Shown here piece by piece: positions 8,082-15,719 of a stretch of DNA of 49,080 nucleotides. The stretch lies in assembly GCA_900315755.1 (NCBI GenBank), contig ONAI01000004.1, positions 1 to 49,080 on the forward strand, written 5' to 3'. The notes beneath the pieces were generated by a model. It did no database searches, was not told the DNA's origin, and saw only the letters and a program-made list of their open reading frames with translations. Position 1 is the first letter of the stretch, and each line of letters begins with the position of its first letter. The stretch comes from an uncultured Ruminococcus sp. (GTDB lineage Bacteria; Bacillota; Clostridia; Oscillospirales; Ruminococcaceae). Position numbers and translations under genes: made by a program.

Positions 8082-8927
8082 TCAGAACAGCCCTTTCACA
8101 TCTTCAAGAGTCAATGACGGATGAAGCGCAAGATTTATCCCGAAAGCTATCAGCTGTGAGGCTCTTTCCGTAAGACGGTCTATATCACGCGGAGTTACCA
8201 TCATGTTCGGAACATCTGCCTGAGTGTCTATTCCGGTAAGACTTTTCACTATCGTATGCATATCCACAACAGTCGGAACTCCGATAGCTATAACTGGTAC
8301 TCCAAACTGCTTCTGCGAAAGCTCGCTGCGAGTGTTAGATACTCCGCTTCCGGGTGAAATACCGGTGTCTGAAAGCTGTATAGTAGTTCCGAGACGTTCA
8401 ACATCCGAACAGGCGAGTGCATCGACTGCTATTATTGCAGCCGGCTGAAGCTTATCGGCTATGGCACGTACTATCTCCGAAGTCTCGATACCTGTCTGAC
8501 CAAGAACACCTCCGGCAAACGAACTAACTCTTCTGAGCGAAGCAAGAAAACCTATCTCATCGCCAAGTTCACTGCGAAGATGCCTTGTTGCAAGTACCTT
8601 TGATACCACCTGAGGTCCGAGAGCATCAGGCGTTATATCGTTGTTGCCAAGTCCGACCACAAGCACCTCCCCATCAGGCACAAGATGGGAAAGCTCAGTT
8701 GCAAATTCAATCACCATCTCATCATAGTCATCTGCAAAACGGCTCAGACTGCGCCCTTCAAGCGTGATATAGCGTCCTTTGCCTTTTCCGAGCAATTCAA
8801 GACAGCTGTCTTCATGTATCACTATTTCCGTTATCTCAAATGATTTTCCGCGTTTTTCCCGGCTCACCCCCTCTGGAATATCATCTCCGCCAAAGCTTTC
8901 AACTGCAAGATCAGTACGCATATTCAT
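8082..8927 (-). CDS. gpr: GPR germination protease (peptidase A25)
   Basis: A 281-residue endopeptidase that, during spore germination, cleaves the small acid-soluble proteins protecting spore DNA. The start at 8927 is set by AAGGAG (8934-8939) six bases upstream; a TTG 18 bases earlier overlaps the ribosome site. The N-terminus MNMRTDLAVE carries the RTDLA propeptide hallmark. Family blocks VLVVGLGNNDITPDALGP, FAGGVLGQTGIET, IIAVDALACSD, TGISPGSGVSNTRSE and VPVIAIGVPTVVDM are all present, and the length is close to normal. It is divergent from rpsT, an arrangement related to the rpsT-gpr linkage of other spore formers. Its presence argues that the organism sporulates or recently did. Confidence 0.95.
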   Translation of the reverse strand: MNMRTDLAVESFGGDDIPEGVSREKRGKSFEITEIVIHEDSCLELLGKGKGRYITLEGRSLSRFADDYDEMVIEFATELSHLVPDGEVLVVGLGNNDITPDALGPQVVSKVLATRHLRSELGDEIGFLASLRRVSSFAGGVLGQTGIETSEIVRAIADKLQPAAIIAVDALACSDVERLGTTIQLSDTGISPGSGVSNTRSELSQKQFGVPVIAIGVPTVVDMHTIVKSLTGIDTQADVPNMMVTPRDIDRLTERASQLIAFGINLALHPSLTLEDVKGLF

Positions 8928-9012
8928 CTCATTCTCCTTGTTCAAACCGTTTTATTGTGCATATTGCTTTATTTACGATTAAAAATCGCATCAACATTTC
9001 AGTTTTTGACTA

Positions 9013-9041
9013 TTGAAAATCATAGCAGAAAATGTTATAAT
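9013..9041 (+). promoter_or_regulatory. sigma-A promoter of rpsT
   Basis: TTGAAA (9013-9018), a 17-base spacer and TATAAT (9036-9041), with TG one base before the -10. The predicted transcript starts near 9048. Confidence 0.8.
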
Positions 9042-9047
9042 TAATAA

Positions 9048-9166
9048 TGTCTCAGTATGATAAGTGTGCGTTGCACTTATCGCAGCACACATCTCCATGT
9101 GTGTTTATTATCTGTAAATTGCGGAGATATATACATTCCGCATAAATTTCAAGGAGGTGTAACAAA
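9048..9166 (+). promoter_or_regulatory. structured 5' leader of rpsT
   Basis: A leader of about 118 bases with three consecutive stems: GATAAGTG/CACTTATC (9059-9066/9074-9081), CACACAT/ATGTGTG (9086-9092/9097-9103) and TGCGGA/TCCGCA (9120-9125/9137-9142). The ribosome site AAGGAGGTGT (9151-9160) follows. S20 is known to feed back on its own translation in other bacteria; that this leader mediates such control is inferred. Confidence 0.45.
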
Positions 9167-9427
9167 ATGCCGAACATTAAATCCGCTAAGAAGAGAGTTA
9201 AGGTTAACGCAACTAAGGCTGCTGCTAACAAAGCAAGAAAGTCTAACCTCAAGACTATCCTCAAGAAGGCTGACACTGCTGTAACAACAGGTGCTGCTGA
9301 TAAGGCAGAGGCTATCAAGGTTGCTATCAAGAGAGTAGATCAGGCTTGCGCTAAGGGTCTTATGCACAAGAATAAGGCTGCAAGAAAGAAGTCTCAGCTC
9401 GCTAAGAAGCTCAATGCTGCTGACTAA
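9167..9427 (+). CDS. rpsT: 30S ribosomal protein S20
   Basis: An 86-residue, strongly basic primary 16S rRNA-binding protein of the small subunit. It has the family opening MPNIKSAKKRVKVNATKAAANKARKSNLKT and the late 'GLMHKNKAARKKSQLAKKL' helix. A near-perfect AAGGAGG precedes the ATG. It is monocistronic, with its own strong promoter, a structured leader and a terminator just after the stop. If replication initiates by dnaA, this highly expressed gene is transcribed toward the origin, against the fork. Confidence 0.98.
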   Translation: MPNIKSAKKRVKVNATKAAANKARKSNLKTILKKADTAVTTGAADKAEAIKVAIKRVDQACAKGLMHKNKAARKKSQLAKKLNAAD

Positions 9428-9454
9428 TTTTCTCTTTTATCAATAAAAAATGAA

Positions 9455-9488
9455 CCCCCTGTGTATCTCACAACACAGGGGGCTTTTA
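9455..9488 (+). terminator. rpsT terminator
   Basis: A stem CCCCCTGTGT (9455-9464) / ACACAGGGGG (9473-9482) followed by CTTTTATTTT. Confidence 0.9.
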
Positions 9489-9500
9489 TTTTCAGACTTA

Positions 9501-9547
9501 TAAAAAGCACCTCGCAAAGCCGTACCATACGGTCTATGCGAGGTGCT
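9501..9547 (-). terminator. terminator of the leftward zinc-ribbon membrane gene
   Basis: A stem AGCACCTCGCA (9506-9516) / TGCGAGGTGCT (9537-9547), with AAAAA on the left side giving a T-run on the minus strand. It sits 12 bp beyond the stop of the 9559 gene. Confidence 0.85.
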
Positions 9548-9558
9548 ATCGTTATGTA

Positions 9559-11277
9559 TTATTCCTGAACAGCTTCTGCCTTGATCTTAGCTGTTCTTTC
9601 CCTTCTCTTTACGCCCTTTCTTATTGCTCTGAAAATGAATGCAAAGAAGAGTTCGCCAACTCCGATACAAGCGGATATAACGCCTAATTTAAGGAGTACA
9701 TGGAATATCAGATAGAATACAACATTACTTGTTATAGCATAGAGTATCGGTGAAACAGCAAGTATTGCAACGCCTATAATAAGCATGATCACTCCGCTGA
9801 TACCGAATATGTAGTAATAGAAGCCTGTGAGGTGCTTTCCTCTGCGGTCAACGATAACTGCGATCCAGATAAGGAATACAACAACGAGTGCTGCTATAAT
9901 GCCGAGGGTTATGTAAGAAAGACCGTAGCTTACATTCTTCAGATCAAATCCGGACTTATCATTCCACTCCTTGACTGAAAGCTTCTTATCAACATCATTT
10001 TTAACAAGCTTCTTATTGATCTTATTAAGCTGGGATGAAGTGAACTTTGAACCAAGCTCTTCGTTTGCAACTCTGTTATTATCCTTGCTTCCGAAGAATT
10101 CGTCTGTTATATCATCGGCAGTAACGGAAGGATCATCACCCTTGCCTTCCATTATATAATCAGCGTAGTTCTCGACTTTACCGCCGACAAATTCGAGCAT
10201 ATCTGACTTTTCAAGATATTTCTTGAAGCTTGCCTTATCAGCATTGCCATTGGTAATACTTCTGATACCGAGAGTTTTGTAAATGTCCGATGAAAGATCA
10301 TCATCATCGAACTCAGCGCCAAGAACGGTCTTTGAATCGAGATCCTCAATGCTCTTTCTGAGTGTTTTTCCCGATGCGCCAAACTTAATTGCACAAAGAA
10401 GGCTCAGCGAAAGCATGAATACAACTGTAAATATAGTTACAAGTGTTGCTCCGAAAATTCTTCCTGCTCCAACCTTTACAGGCTTTTCACTTACAGCCGG
10501 CTGTTCAGGCACAGGCTGCTCCTGTTCTGCGAAATAAGGCTGCTGAGGAGCACCGTTCGGTGCGAACTGCTGCCCGTTATTCTGAGGATAAAGCGGCGGC
10601 AGCGGGGAAGTCTGAGCATTATCATTCTGCGGATATACCGGCGGAACCGGATCATTATGCGGCACATCTGAGAGAATATCGTTATTTATCTCCTCTGCCG
10701 GTGTATCTGCAATACCTGAAACAATGCTGTTTTCGCTTATCAGATCATCAATTTTCTTATCTCCGGAAACCGAAAGATCATCCTCCGGCTTTTCATCATT
10801 CTTAGTATCAAGCGACAAACCAAAATCAGGTTCAAGATCATCATTCTTTTTCTCAGGAACAATATCAGATACAGTATCAGTTAAAATATCGCTTGATGTG
10901 TCTGAAAAGCTATCGCTTATAACAGGCTCTTCGCTCACAGAAGGAGTATCATCAAGAAAACTTGAAGTATCGAAAGTATCAGCTGAACTTATGTCATCAG
11001 CAACTGTTTCTTCAACAGCTGTAACTGCTGTATCTGAAACATCGGCAATGTCGGACGAAATCTCAGACTGAATATCATCCGCAGTGCTTATGTCCTCAGT
11101 CTTGAATTCGCTGTCGGAAGCTCCGAAAAGGCTTTCCTCAGACGAAATACTGTCACTGAGCAGATCATTTTCTGCCGGAAATGCCGTATCAGTATCGTTT
11201 CTCTCGATCTTCGCACCACATTCGATGCAGAATTTCGCGTTATCATCTATCTGCTTTCCACAATTTTTACAAAACAT
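9559..11277 (-). CDS. zinc-ribbon, acidic-linker, multi-pass membrane protein of unknown function
   Basis: A 572-residue protein. Residues 3-22 are a zinc ribbon (CKNCG...FCIECG). About residues 30-200 are Ser/Asp/Glu-rich low complexity (repeated SDI/ADDI-type runs), followed by a Pro/Gln/Asn-rich stretch to about 260. A hydrophobic segment lies near 275-295, then a charged domain of about 140 residues, then three to four membrane segments (about 455-560) and a basic tail. The start is preceded by AGGAGGATGAGAAA. It shares only the zinc ribbon with the 3486 and 5729 proteins. A transcription-terminator hairpin follows, so it looks monocistronic. No family was recognised; membrane localisation is the only firm prediction. 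Confidence 0.65.
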   Translation of the reverse strand: MFCKNCGKQIDDNAKFCIECGAKIERNDTDTAFPAENDLLSDSISSEESLFGASDSEFKTEDISTADDIQSEISSDIADVSDTAVTAVEETVADDISSADTFDTSSFLDDTPSVSEEPVISDSFSDTSSDILTDTVSDIVPEKKNDDLEPDFGLSLDTKNDEKPEDDLSVSGDKKIDDLISENSIVSGIADTPAEEINNDILSDVPHNDPVPPVYPQNDNAQTSPLPPLYPQNNGQQFAPNGAPQQPYFAEQEQPVPEQPAVSEKPVKVGAGRIFGATLVTIFTVVFMLSLSLLCAIKFGASGKTLRKSIEDLDSKTVLGAEFDDDDLSSDIYKTLGIRSITNGNADKASFKKYLEKSDMLEFVGGKVENYADYIMEGKGDDPSVTADDITDEFFGSKDNNRVANEELGSKFTSSQLNKINKKLVKNDVDKKLSVKEWNDKSGFDLKNVSYGLSYITLGIIAALVVVFLIWIAVIVDRRGKHLTGFYYYIFGISGVIMLIIGVAILAVSPILYAITSNVVFYLIFHVLLKLGVISACIGVGELFFAFIFRAIRKGVKRRERTAKIKAEAVQE

Positions 11278-11446
11278 TTTCTCATCCTCCTGTTTGATTT
11301 AGAACCAACTATTACTTATTATATAATATAAATAGTTCCGTGTCAATAAATATATTTAAAAATATTCTGCGATAACGGTATATTTCTCTGTTTTCTCACA
11401 AATAATAACCATATTCAACAAATTATCCGGCTTTGTCAATTTCTTC

Positions 11447-11475
11447 TTGCAATTCCTTCTTTTTTGTGCTACAAT
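11447..11475 (+). promoter_or_regulatory. carB promoter
   Basis: TTGCAA (11447-11452), a 17-base spacer and TACAAT (11470-11475). The leader of about 66 bases contains only a small CGTAC/GTACG hairpin (near 11519-11533). Confidence 0.65.
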
Positions 11476-11548
11476 ATATTTTAAGAAGTTGTGCTATGGC
11501 GCAATTAATATATTATTTCGTACTTTCTGTACGGGTTGGGAGAACAGT

Positions 11549-14500
11549 ATGCCAAAAAGACAAGACATCAATAAGATCATGATCATCGGTTCAGGACCTA
11601 TTATCATCGGTCAGGCTTGTGAGTTCGATTATTCCGGAACTCAGGCTTGTAAAGCACTCAGAAATCTTGGTTATGAGATAGTTCTCGTAAACTCAAACCC
11701 TGCTACTATCATGACAGATCCGGATGTTGCAGATATTACCTACATCGAGCCGCTTAACCTTTCGCGTCTCACTCAGATAATCAAAAAAGAAAGACCAGAC
11801 GCTCTTCTGCCAAACCTCGGCGGTCAGTCCGGTCTCAATCTCTGCTCGGAGCTCGATAAAGCCGGCGTTCTCAAAGAGTATAATGTTCAGGTCATCGGCG
11901 TTCAGGTAGATGCTATCGAGCGCGGTGAGGACAGAATCGAATTCAAGAACGCTATGAGCGAACTCGGTATCGGTATGCCGAGAAGCGAGGTAGCTTATTC
12001 AGTTGACGAAGCTGTTAAGATCGCTGAAAAGCTCAAATATCCGGTCGTTCTTCGTCCAGCCTATACTATGGGCGGCGCAGGCGGCGGTATGGTCTATAAC
12101 GTAGACGAGCTCAAGGTCGTTTGTGCAAGAGGTCTTCAGGCTTCTCTCGTTGGACAGGTGCTCGTTGAAGAGTGTATCTACGGCTGGGAAGAACTCGAAC
12201 TCGAAGTTGTCCGCGATGCTGATAATAACAAGATCACAGTATGCTTCATTGAAAATATAGATCCTATCGGTGTTCACACCGGTGATTCCTTCTGCTCAGC
12301 TCCTATGCTCACTATCCCTGAGGATGTTCAGAAGGAACTTCAGGATATGTCCTATCGTATCATCGAGTCTATACAGGTTATCGGCGGCTGTAACTGTCAG
12401 TTTGCCCGCGATCCTGAAACAGGACGTATCGTTGTAATTGAGATCAACCCGAGAACTTCACGTTCTTCCGCTCTCGCTTCAAAGGCAACAGGCTTCCCGA
12501 TAGCTCTCGTTTCAGCTATGCTCGCCTGCGGTCTTACTCTTAAAGACATCCCTTGCGGCAAGTACGGTACTCTTGATAAATACTATCCGGACGGCGACTA
12601 TATCGTTATCAAGTTTGCTCGCTGGGCTTTCGAGAAGTTCAAGGGCGCTGAGGACAAGCTTGGTACTCAGATGAGAGCAGTCGGCGAAGTTATGAGCATC
12701 GGCAAGACATACAAGGAAGCTTTCCAGAAGGCTATCCGTTCACTCGAAAAGGACAGATACGGTCTCGGATTCGCTAAGAACTTCAACGAGCTCACTAAGG
12801 AACAGCTTCTCGATCAGCTTAAATACCCGACAAGCGAAAGACAGTTCGTTATGTATGAGGCTCTCCGCAAGGGCGCTACTGTTGATGAACTCCACGAACT
12901 TACAAAGATCAAGAAGTATTTCATCGAGCAGATGAAGGAACTCGTTGACGAGGAAGAAAACCTCATCTCAATGAAGGGCAGCGTTCCTGCTGAAAACGTA
13001 CTCAGACAGGCTAAACTCGATGGCTTCTCAGACCGTTACCTCAGCTCACTCCTCGAAGTTACTGAGGAAGAGATCAGAAACGCACGTATCGGCTTCGGTA
13101 TCAAGGAAGCTTGGGAGGGCGTTCACGTAAGCGGTACTCAGAATGCTGCTTACTACTACTCAACCTATCACCTCGATGAGGACAAGAGCCCTGTAAGCAC
13201 TGAAAAGCCTAAGATCATGATCCTCGGCGGCGGTCCTAACAGAATCGGTCAGGGTATCGAATTCGACTACTGCTGCGTTCATGCTGCTCTCGCTCTCAAA
13301 AAGCTTGGTTTCGAGTCTATCATCGTAAACTGCAACCCTGAAACAGTTTCAACTGACTATGATACCTCAGATAAGCTTTACTTTGAACCGCTTACCCTCG
13401 AAGATGTTCTCTCTATCCACGAAAAAGAAAAGCCGGTCGGCGTTATCGCTCAGTTCGGCGGTCAGACTCCGCTCAACCTCGCTAACGACCTCAAAAAATA
13501 CGGCGTAAATATACTCGGTACAACTCCTGAAACTATCGACCTCGCTGAGGACCGCGATCACTTCCGCGCTATGATGGACAAGCTCGGAATCCCGATGCCT
13601 GAGGCTGGTATGGCTGTAAACGTAGATGAGGCTCTTGAGATCGCTAACCGTATCGGCTATCCTGTAATGGTTCGTCCTTCCTACGTTCTCGGCGGAAGAG
13701 GTATGGAGATCGTACATGATGACGATATGATGCGTGTTTATATGTCCGCAGCTGTCGGCGTAACTCCTGACAGACCTATCCTCATCGACCGTTTCCTCAA
13801 CCACGCAACAGAGTGCGAGGCTGACGCTATCTCAGACGGTACTAACTGCTTCGTTCCATGCGTTATGGAACATATCGAGCTTGCAGGCGTTCACTCAGGT
13901 GACTCAGCTTGTATCCTTCCTTCAAAGAACCTCACAGAGAAGCAGGTTGCTACTATCAAGGAATACACAAAGAAGATTGCTGTTGAAATGAACGTTTGCG
14001 GTCTTATGAATATGCAGTACGCTATCGAGGGCGACACAGTTTACGTTCTTGAAGCTAATCCACGAGCTTCACGAACAGTTCCGCTCGTTTCAAAGGTTTG
14101 CGACATCAACATGGTTCGCATCGCTACTGACATCATAACTTCTTCACTTACAGGCAGACCTTCTCCTGTTCCGGAACTCAAAGACCGTCAGATCAACCAC
14201 TACGGCGTCAAGGAAGCTGTATTCCCGTTCAATATGTTCCAGGAAGTTGACCCTGTTCTCGGACCTGAAATGCGTTCAACAGGTGAGGTTCTTGGTATCG
14301 CACCTACATTCGGCGAAGCTTACTACAAGGCTCAGGAAGCTACTCAGACAAGACTTCCTGACGGCGGCAATGTACTCCTCAGTGTCTGCGACAGGGATAA
14401 GGCTGAACTTCTCGACATCGCTCATGCTTTCAATGATCTTGGATTCAATATCCTTGCAACAGGCAGAAGCTATGAGATGATCAAGGAAGAGGGCATCCCA

Positions 14501-14770
14501 TGCAAGAAGATTTTCAAGATCTATGAGGGACGTCCGAACATTGCTGACGAGATCGCTAACGGCGAAATACAGCTTATCATCAACACTCCCGCAGGAAAGA
14601 CAAGCATTCACGATGACAGCTATATCCGTAAAGCTGCTATCAAGCACCGTGTTCCTTATATCACTACTATGGCTGCTGCTAAGGCAAGCGCAGAGGGTAT
14701 CAAGGCTCACAGAGATAACAAGCACTTCGGCGTTAAATCGCTTCAGGCTCATCACGGCGACATAAAATAA
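11549..14770 (+). CDS. carB: carbamoyl-phosphate synthase large subunit
   Basis: A 1,073-residue enzyme, the same length as well-studied CarB. It makes carbamoyl phosphate from ammonia (delivered by the small subunit), bicarbonate and two ATP, feeding pyrimidine and arginine synthesis. The start MPKRQDINKIMIIGSGPIIIGQACEFDYSG follows GGGAGA; a longer upstream frame is rejected because it runs through the promoter. Two homologous halves are visible: ATP-grasp 1 (HTGDSFCSAP, EINPRTSRSSALASKATG) and ATP-grasp 2 starting at 'KIMILGGGPNRIGQGIEFDYCCVHA' (VHSGDSACILP, EANPRASRTVPLVSK). The final MGS-like allosteric domain has the LATGRSYEMIKEEGI segment. No carA gene is adjacent in the window, so the small subunit must be encoded elsewhere. 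Confidence 0.97.
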   Translation: MPKRQDINKIMIIGSGPIIIGQACEFDYSGTQACKALRNLGYEIVLVNSNPATIMTDPDVADITYIEPLNLSRLTQIIKKERPDALLPNLGGQSGLNLCSELDKAGVLKEYNVQVIGVQVDAIERGEDRIEFKNAMSELGIGMPRSEVAYSVDEAVKIAEKLKYPVVLRPAYTMGGAGGGMVYNVDELKVVCARGLQASLVGQVLVEECIYGWEELELEVVRDADNNKITVCFIENIDPIGVHTGDSFCSAPMLTIPEDVQKELQDMSYRIIESIQVIGGCNCQFARDPETGRIVVIEINPRTSRSSALASKATGFPIALVSAMLACGLTLKDIPCGKYGTLDKYYPDGDYIVIKFARWAFEKFKGAEDKLGTQMRAVGEVMSIGKTYKEAFQKAIRSLEKDRYGLGFAKNFNELTKEQLLDQLKYPTSERQFVMYEALRKGATVDELHELTKIKKYFIEQMKELVDEEENLISMKGSVPAENVLRQAKLDGFSDRYLSSLLEVTEEEIRNARIGFGIKEAWEGVHVSGTQNAAYYYSTYHLDEDKSPVSTEKPKIMILGGGPNRIGQGIEFDYCCVHAALALKKLGFESIIVNCNPETVSTDYDTSDKLYFEPLTLEDVLSIHEKEKPVGVIAQFGGQTPLNLANDLKKYGVNILGTTPETIDLAEDRDHFRAMMDKLGIPMPEAGMAVNVDEALEIANRIGYPVMVRPSYVLGGRGMEIVHDDDMMRVYMSAAVGVTPDRPILIDRFLNHATECEADAISDGTNCFVPCVMEHIELAGVHSGDSACILPSKNLTEKQVATIKEYTKKIAVEMNVCGLMNMQYAIEGDTVYVLEANPRASRTVPLVSKVCDINMVRIATDIITSSLTGRPSPVPELKDRQINHYGVKEAVFPFNMFQEVDPVLGPEMRSTGEVLGIAPTFGEAYYKAQEATQTRLPDGGNVLLSVCDRDKAELLDIAHAFNDLGFNILATGRSYEMIKEEGIPCKKIFKIYEGRPNIADEIANGEIQLIINTPAGKTSIHDDSYIRKAAIKHRVPYITTMAAAKASAEGIKAHRDNKHFGVKSLQAHHGDIK

Positions 14771-14781
14771 GATATAATTAC

Positions 14782-15133
14782 TAAGGGCAGCCCCTGTAAG
14801 TGCGAGACTTATATAGAATTATATGCGAGACTTATCGGGGAAAAACCCCTTTCCAAAGAATTTTATTTCGTTTTTTCGCAATGTTATAAAAAATTCCGGA
14901 AGCTAATCAAAAGCTTCCGGTTTTCTTTTTCTTGAAAGATGATTATACCATTGCGAAAAAACACGATGAAAGTTTTAGGAAGGGAGTTTGAGGGTGACTC
15001 CCCGCAGTGCGAGGAGATGTCCGAAGGACAAATGGGACCGCCGCTGTTGGCGGAACCCTTTTTCAAACGGGTTTCCCTCAATGAATCCCACAAATGTTTC
15101 TAATAAGCATTACACTTACAGGGGCAACCCTTA
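14782..15133. repeat. ~350-bp palindromic element bounded by 21-bp terminal inverted repeats (MITE-like)
   Basis: The left end TAAGGGCAGCCCCTGTAAGTG (14782-14802) and the right end (15113-15133, reverse complement TAAGGGTTGCCCCTGTAAGTG) match at 19 of 21 positions. Inside are an 11-bp direct repeat TGCGAGACTTA (14801-14811, 14824-14834), a perfect 14-bp inverted repeat GTTTTTTCGCAATG (14870-14883 versus 14949-14962), and a central terminator-like hairpin. A multi-stem module follows at 14989-15080. No transposase frame is present, so a non-autonomous element or large repetitive intergenic unit is the best description. Confidence 0.65.
14896..14930 (+). terminator. terminator-like hairpin downstream of carB
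   Basis: A stem CCGGAAGCT (14896-14904) / AGCTTCCGG (14912-14920) followed by TTTTCTTTTT. It is the first good terminator after carB, though it lies within the inverted-repeat element. Confidence 0.8.
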
Positions 15134-15140
15134 TTAAATA

Positions 15141-15383
15141 TCAGTCGCCGTCGAGACCACTTACGATGTCGCCGACAGCATCGGTAACACCCTTGATGAG
15201 GTCTCCGCCGGCATCTCCGGCACCCTGTACAGCATCGCTTACGTGTTCACCGACAGAGTTGCTGAACATAGTTGTAGACTCCGATCTGTCGTTTGAATCA
15301 TAATCGGTATCATCCGATCCGCAGGATGTGAAAGCTGTACACACGGTAAAAAATATGGAGCATATTGCTAAAAGCTTTTTCAT
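15141..15383 (-). CDS. small lipoprotein, function unknown
   Basis: An 80-residue protein starting MKKLLAICSIFFTVCTAFTSCGSDD, a lipoprotein signal with lipobox FTSC (Cys near residue 21). The mature part is Asp/Ser-rich, then an Ala/Gly/Val/Asp amphipathic stretch (VSDAVQGAGDAGGDLIKG and so on). The start at 15383 fits AAAGGA about 10 bases upstream; an earlier ATG at 15392 is too close to it. The stop lies only 8 bp from the right end of the inverted-repeat element. Its upstream region is the DnaA-box cluster, so DnaA could affect its expression; that is inference. Confidence 0.65.
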   Translation of the reverse strand: MKKLLAICSIFFTVCTAFTSCGSDDTDYDSNDRSESTTMFSNSVGEHVSDAVQGAGDAGGDLIKGVTDAVGDIVSGLDGD

Positions 15384-15409
15384 ATAAATCATATCCTTTA
15401 CTTTTGATT

Positions 15410-15613
15410 GTTGTGGAGTGCTTTTCCACAACTTAATTTTATTATTTACGCTTTTTCTTTGATTATCCACACGTTTTCAAAGTTTTTTTCACTTATTAAA
15501 AGTGAATATACCGTTGTTTTCCACCTATTCAACATAGTTTTCAACAATGTATGCTATAACTCCACATCTGTTTCCACATCATGTTGAAAACTTATTCACA
15601 GTCGTGTGGAAAA
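15410..15613. other. dense DnaA-box cluster away from dnaA
   Basis: A non-coding stretch with consensus or one-mismatch DnaA boxes: TTTTCCACA 15422-15430, TTATCCACA 15463-15471, TTTTCCACC 15517-15525, TTATTCACA 15592-15600 and TGTGGAAAA 15605-15613 (reverse). Variant TTTTCAACA boxes lie at 15538-15546 and, reversed, at 15582-15590. Weaker ones are AACTCCACA 15558-15566 and GTTTCCACA 15570-15578. A GTTGTGGA/TCCACAAC inverted pair lies at 15410-15417/15425-15432. It is between divergent genes (lipoprotein and DUF2461), about 17 kb from dnaA. It could be a DnaA titration or regulatory site or a distal origin segment. Confidence 0.7.
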
Positions 15614-15661
15614 GAATTAGGATTATATTGCTGTAAAATTCAGGCAGTTTTGTTCATATTC

Positions 15662-15690
15662 TTGAATTGTCTCAAAACATATGGTATAAT
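15662..15690 (+). promoter_or_regulatory. promoter of the DUF2461 gene
   Basis: TTGAAT (15662-15667), a 17-base spacer and TATAAT (15685-15690), just downstream of the DnaA-box cluster. The ATG at 15720 follows GGAGGAG. Confidence 0.8.
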
Positions 15691-15719
15691 TGTTGAAGCA
15701 ACTATTTTGGAGGAGTTAA

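Noticed and set aside
7924-8173. Small rightward frames between mscL and gpr
   Set aside because: They run through long palindromes and into antisense gpr, with no ribosome site and no protein-like sequence.
14884-15303. Possible genes in the inverted-repeat element
   Set aside because: Both short frames cross hairpins, lack ribosome sites, and one is antisense to the lipoprotein gene.
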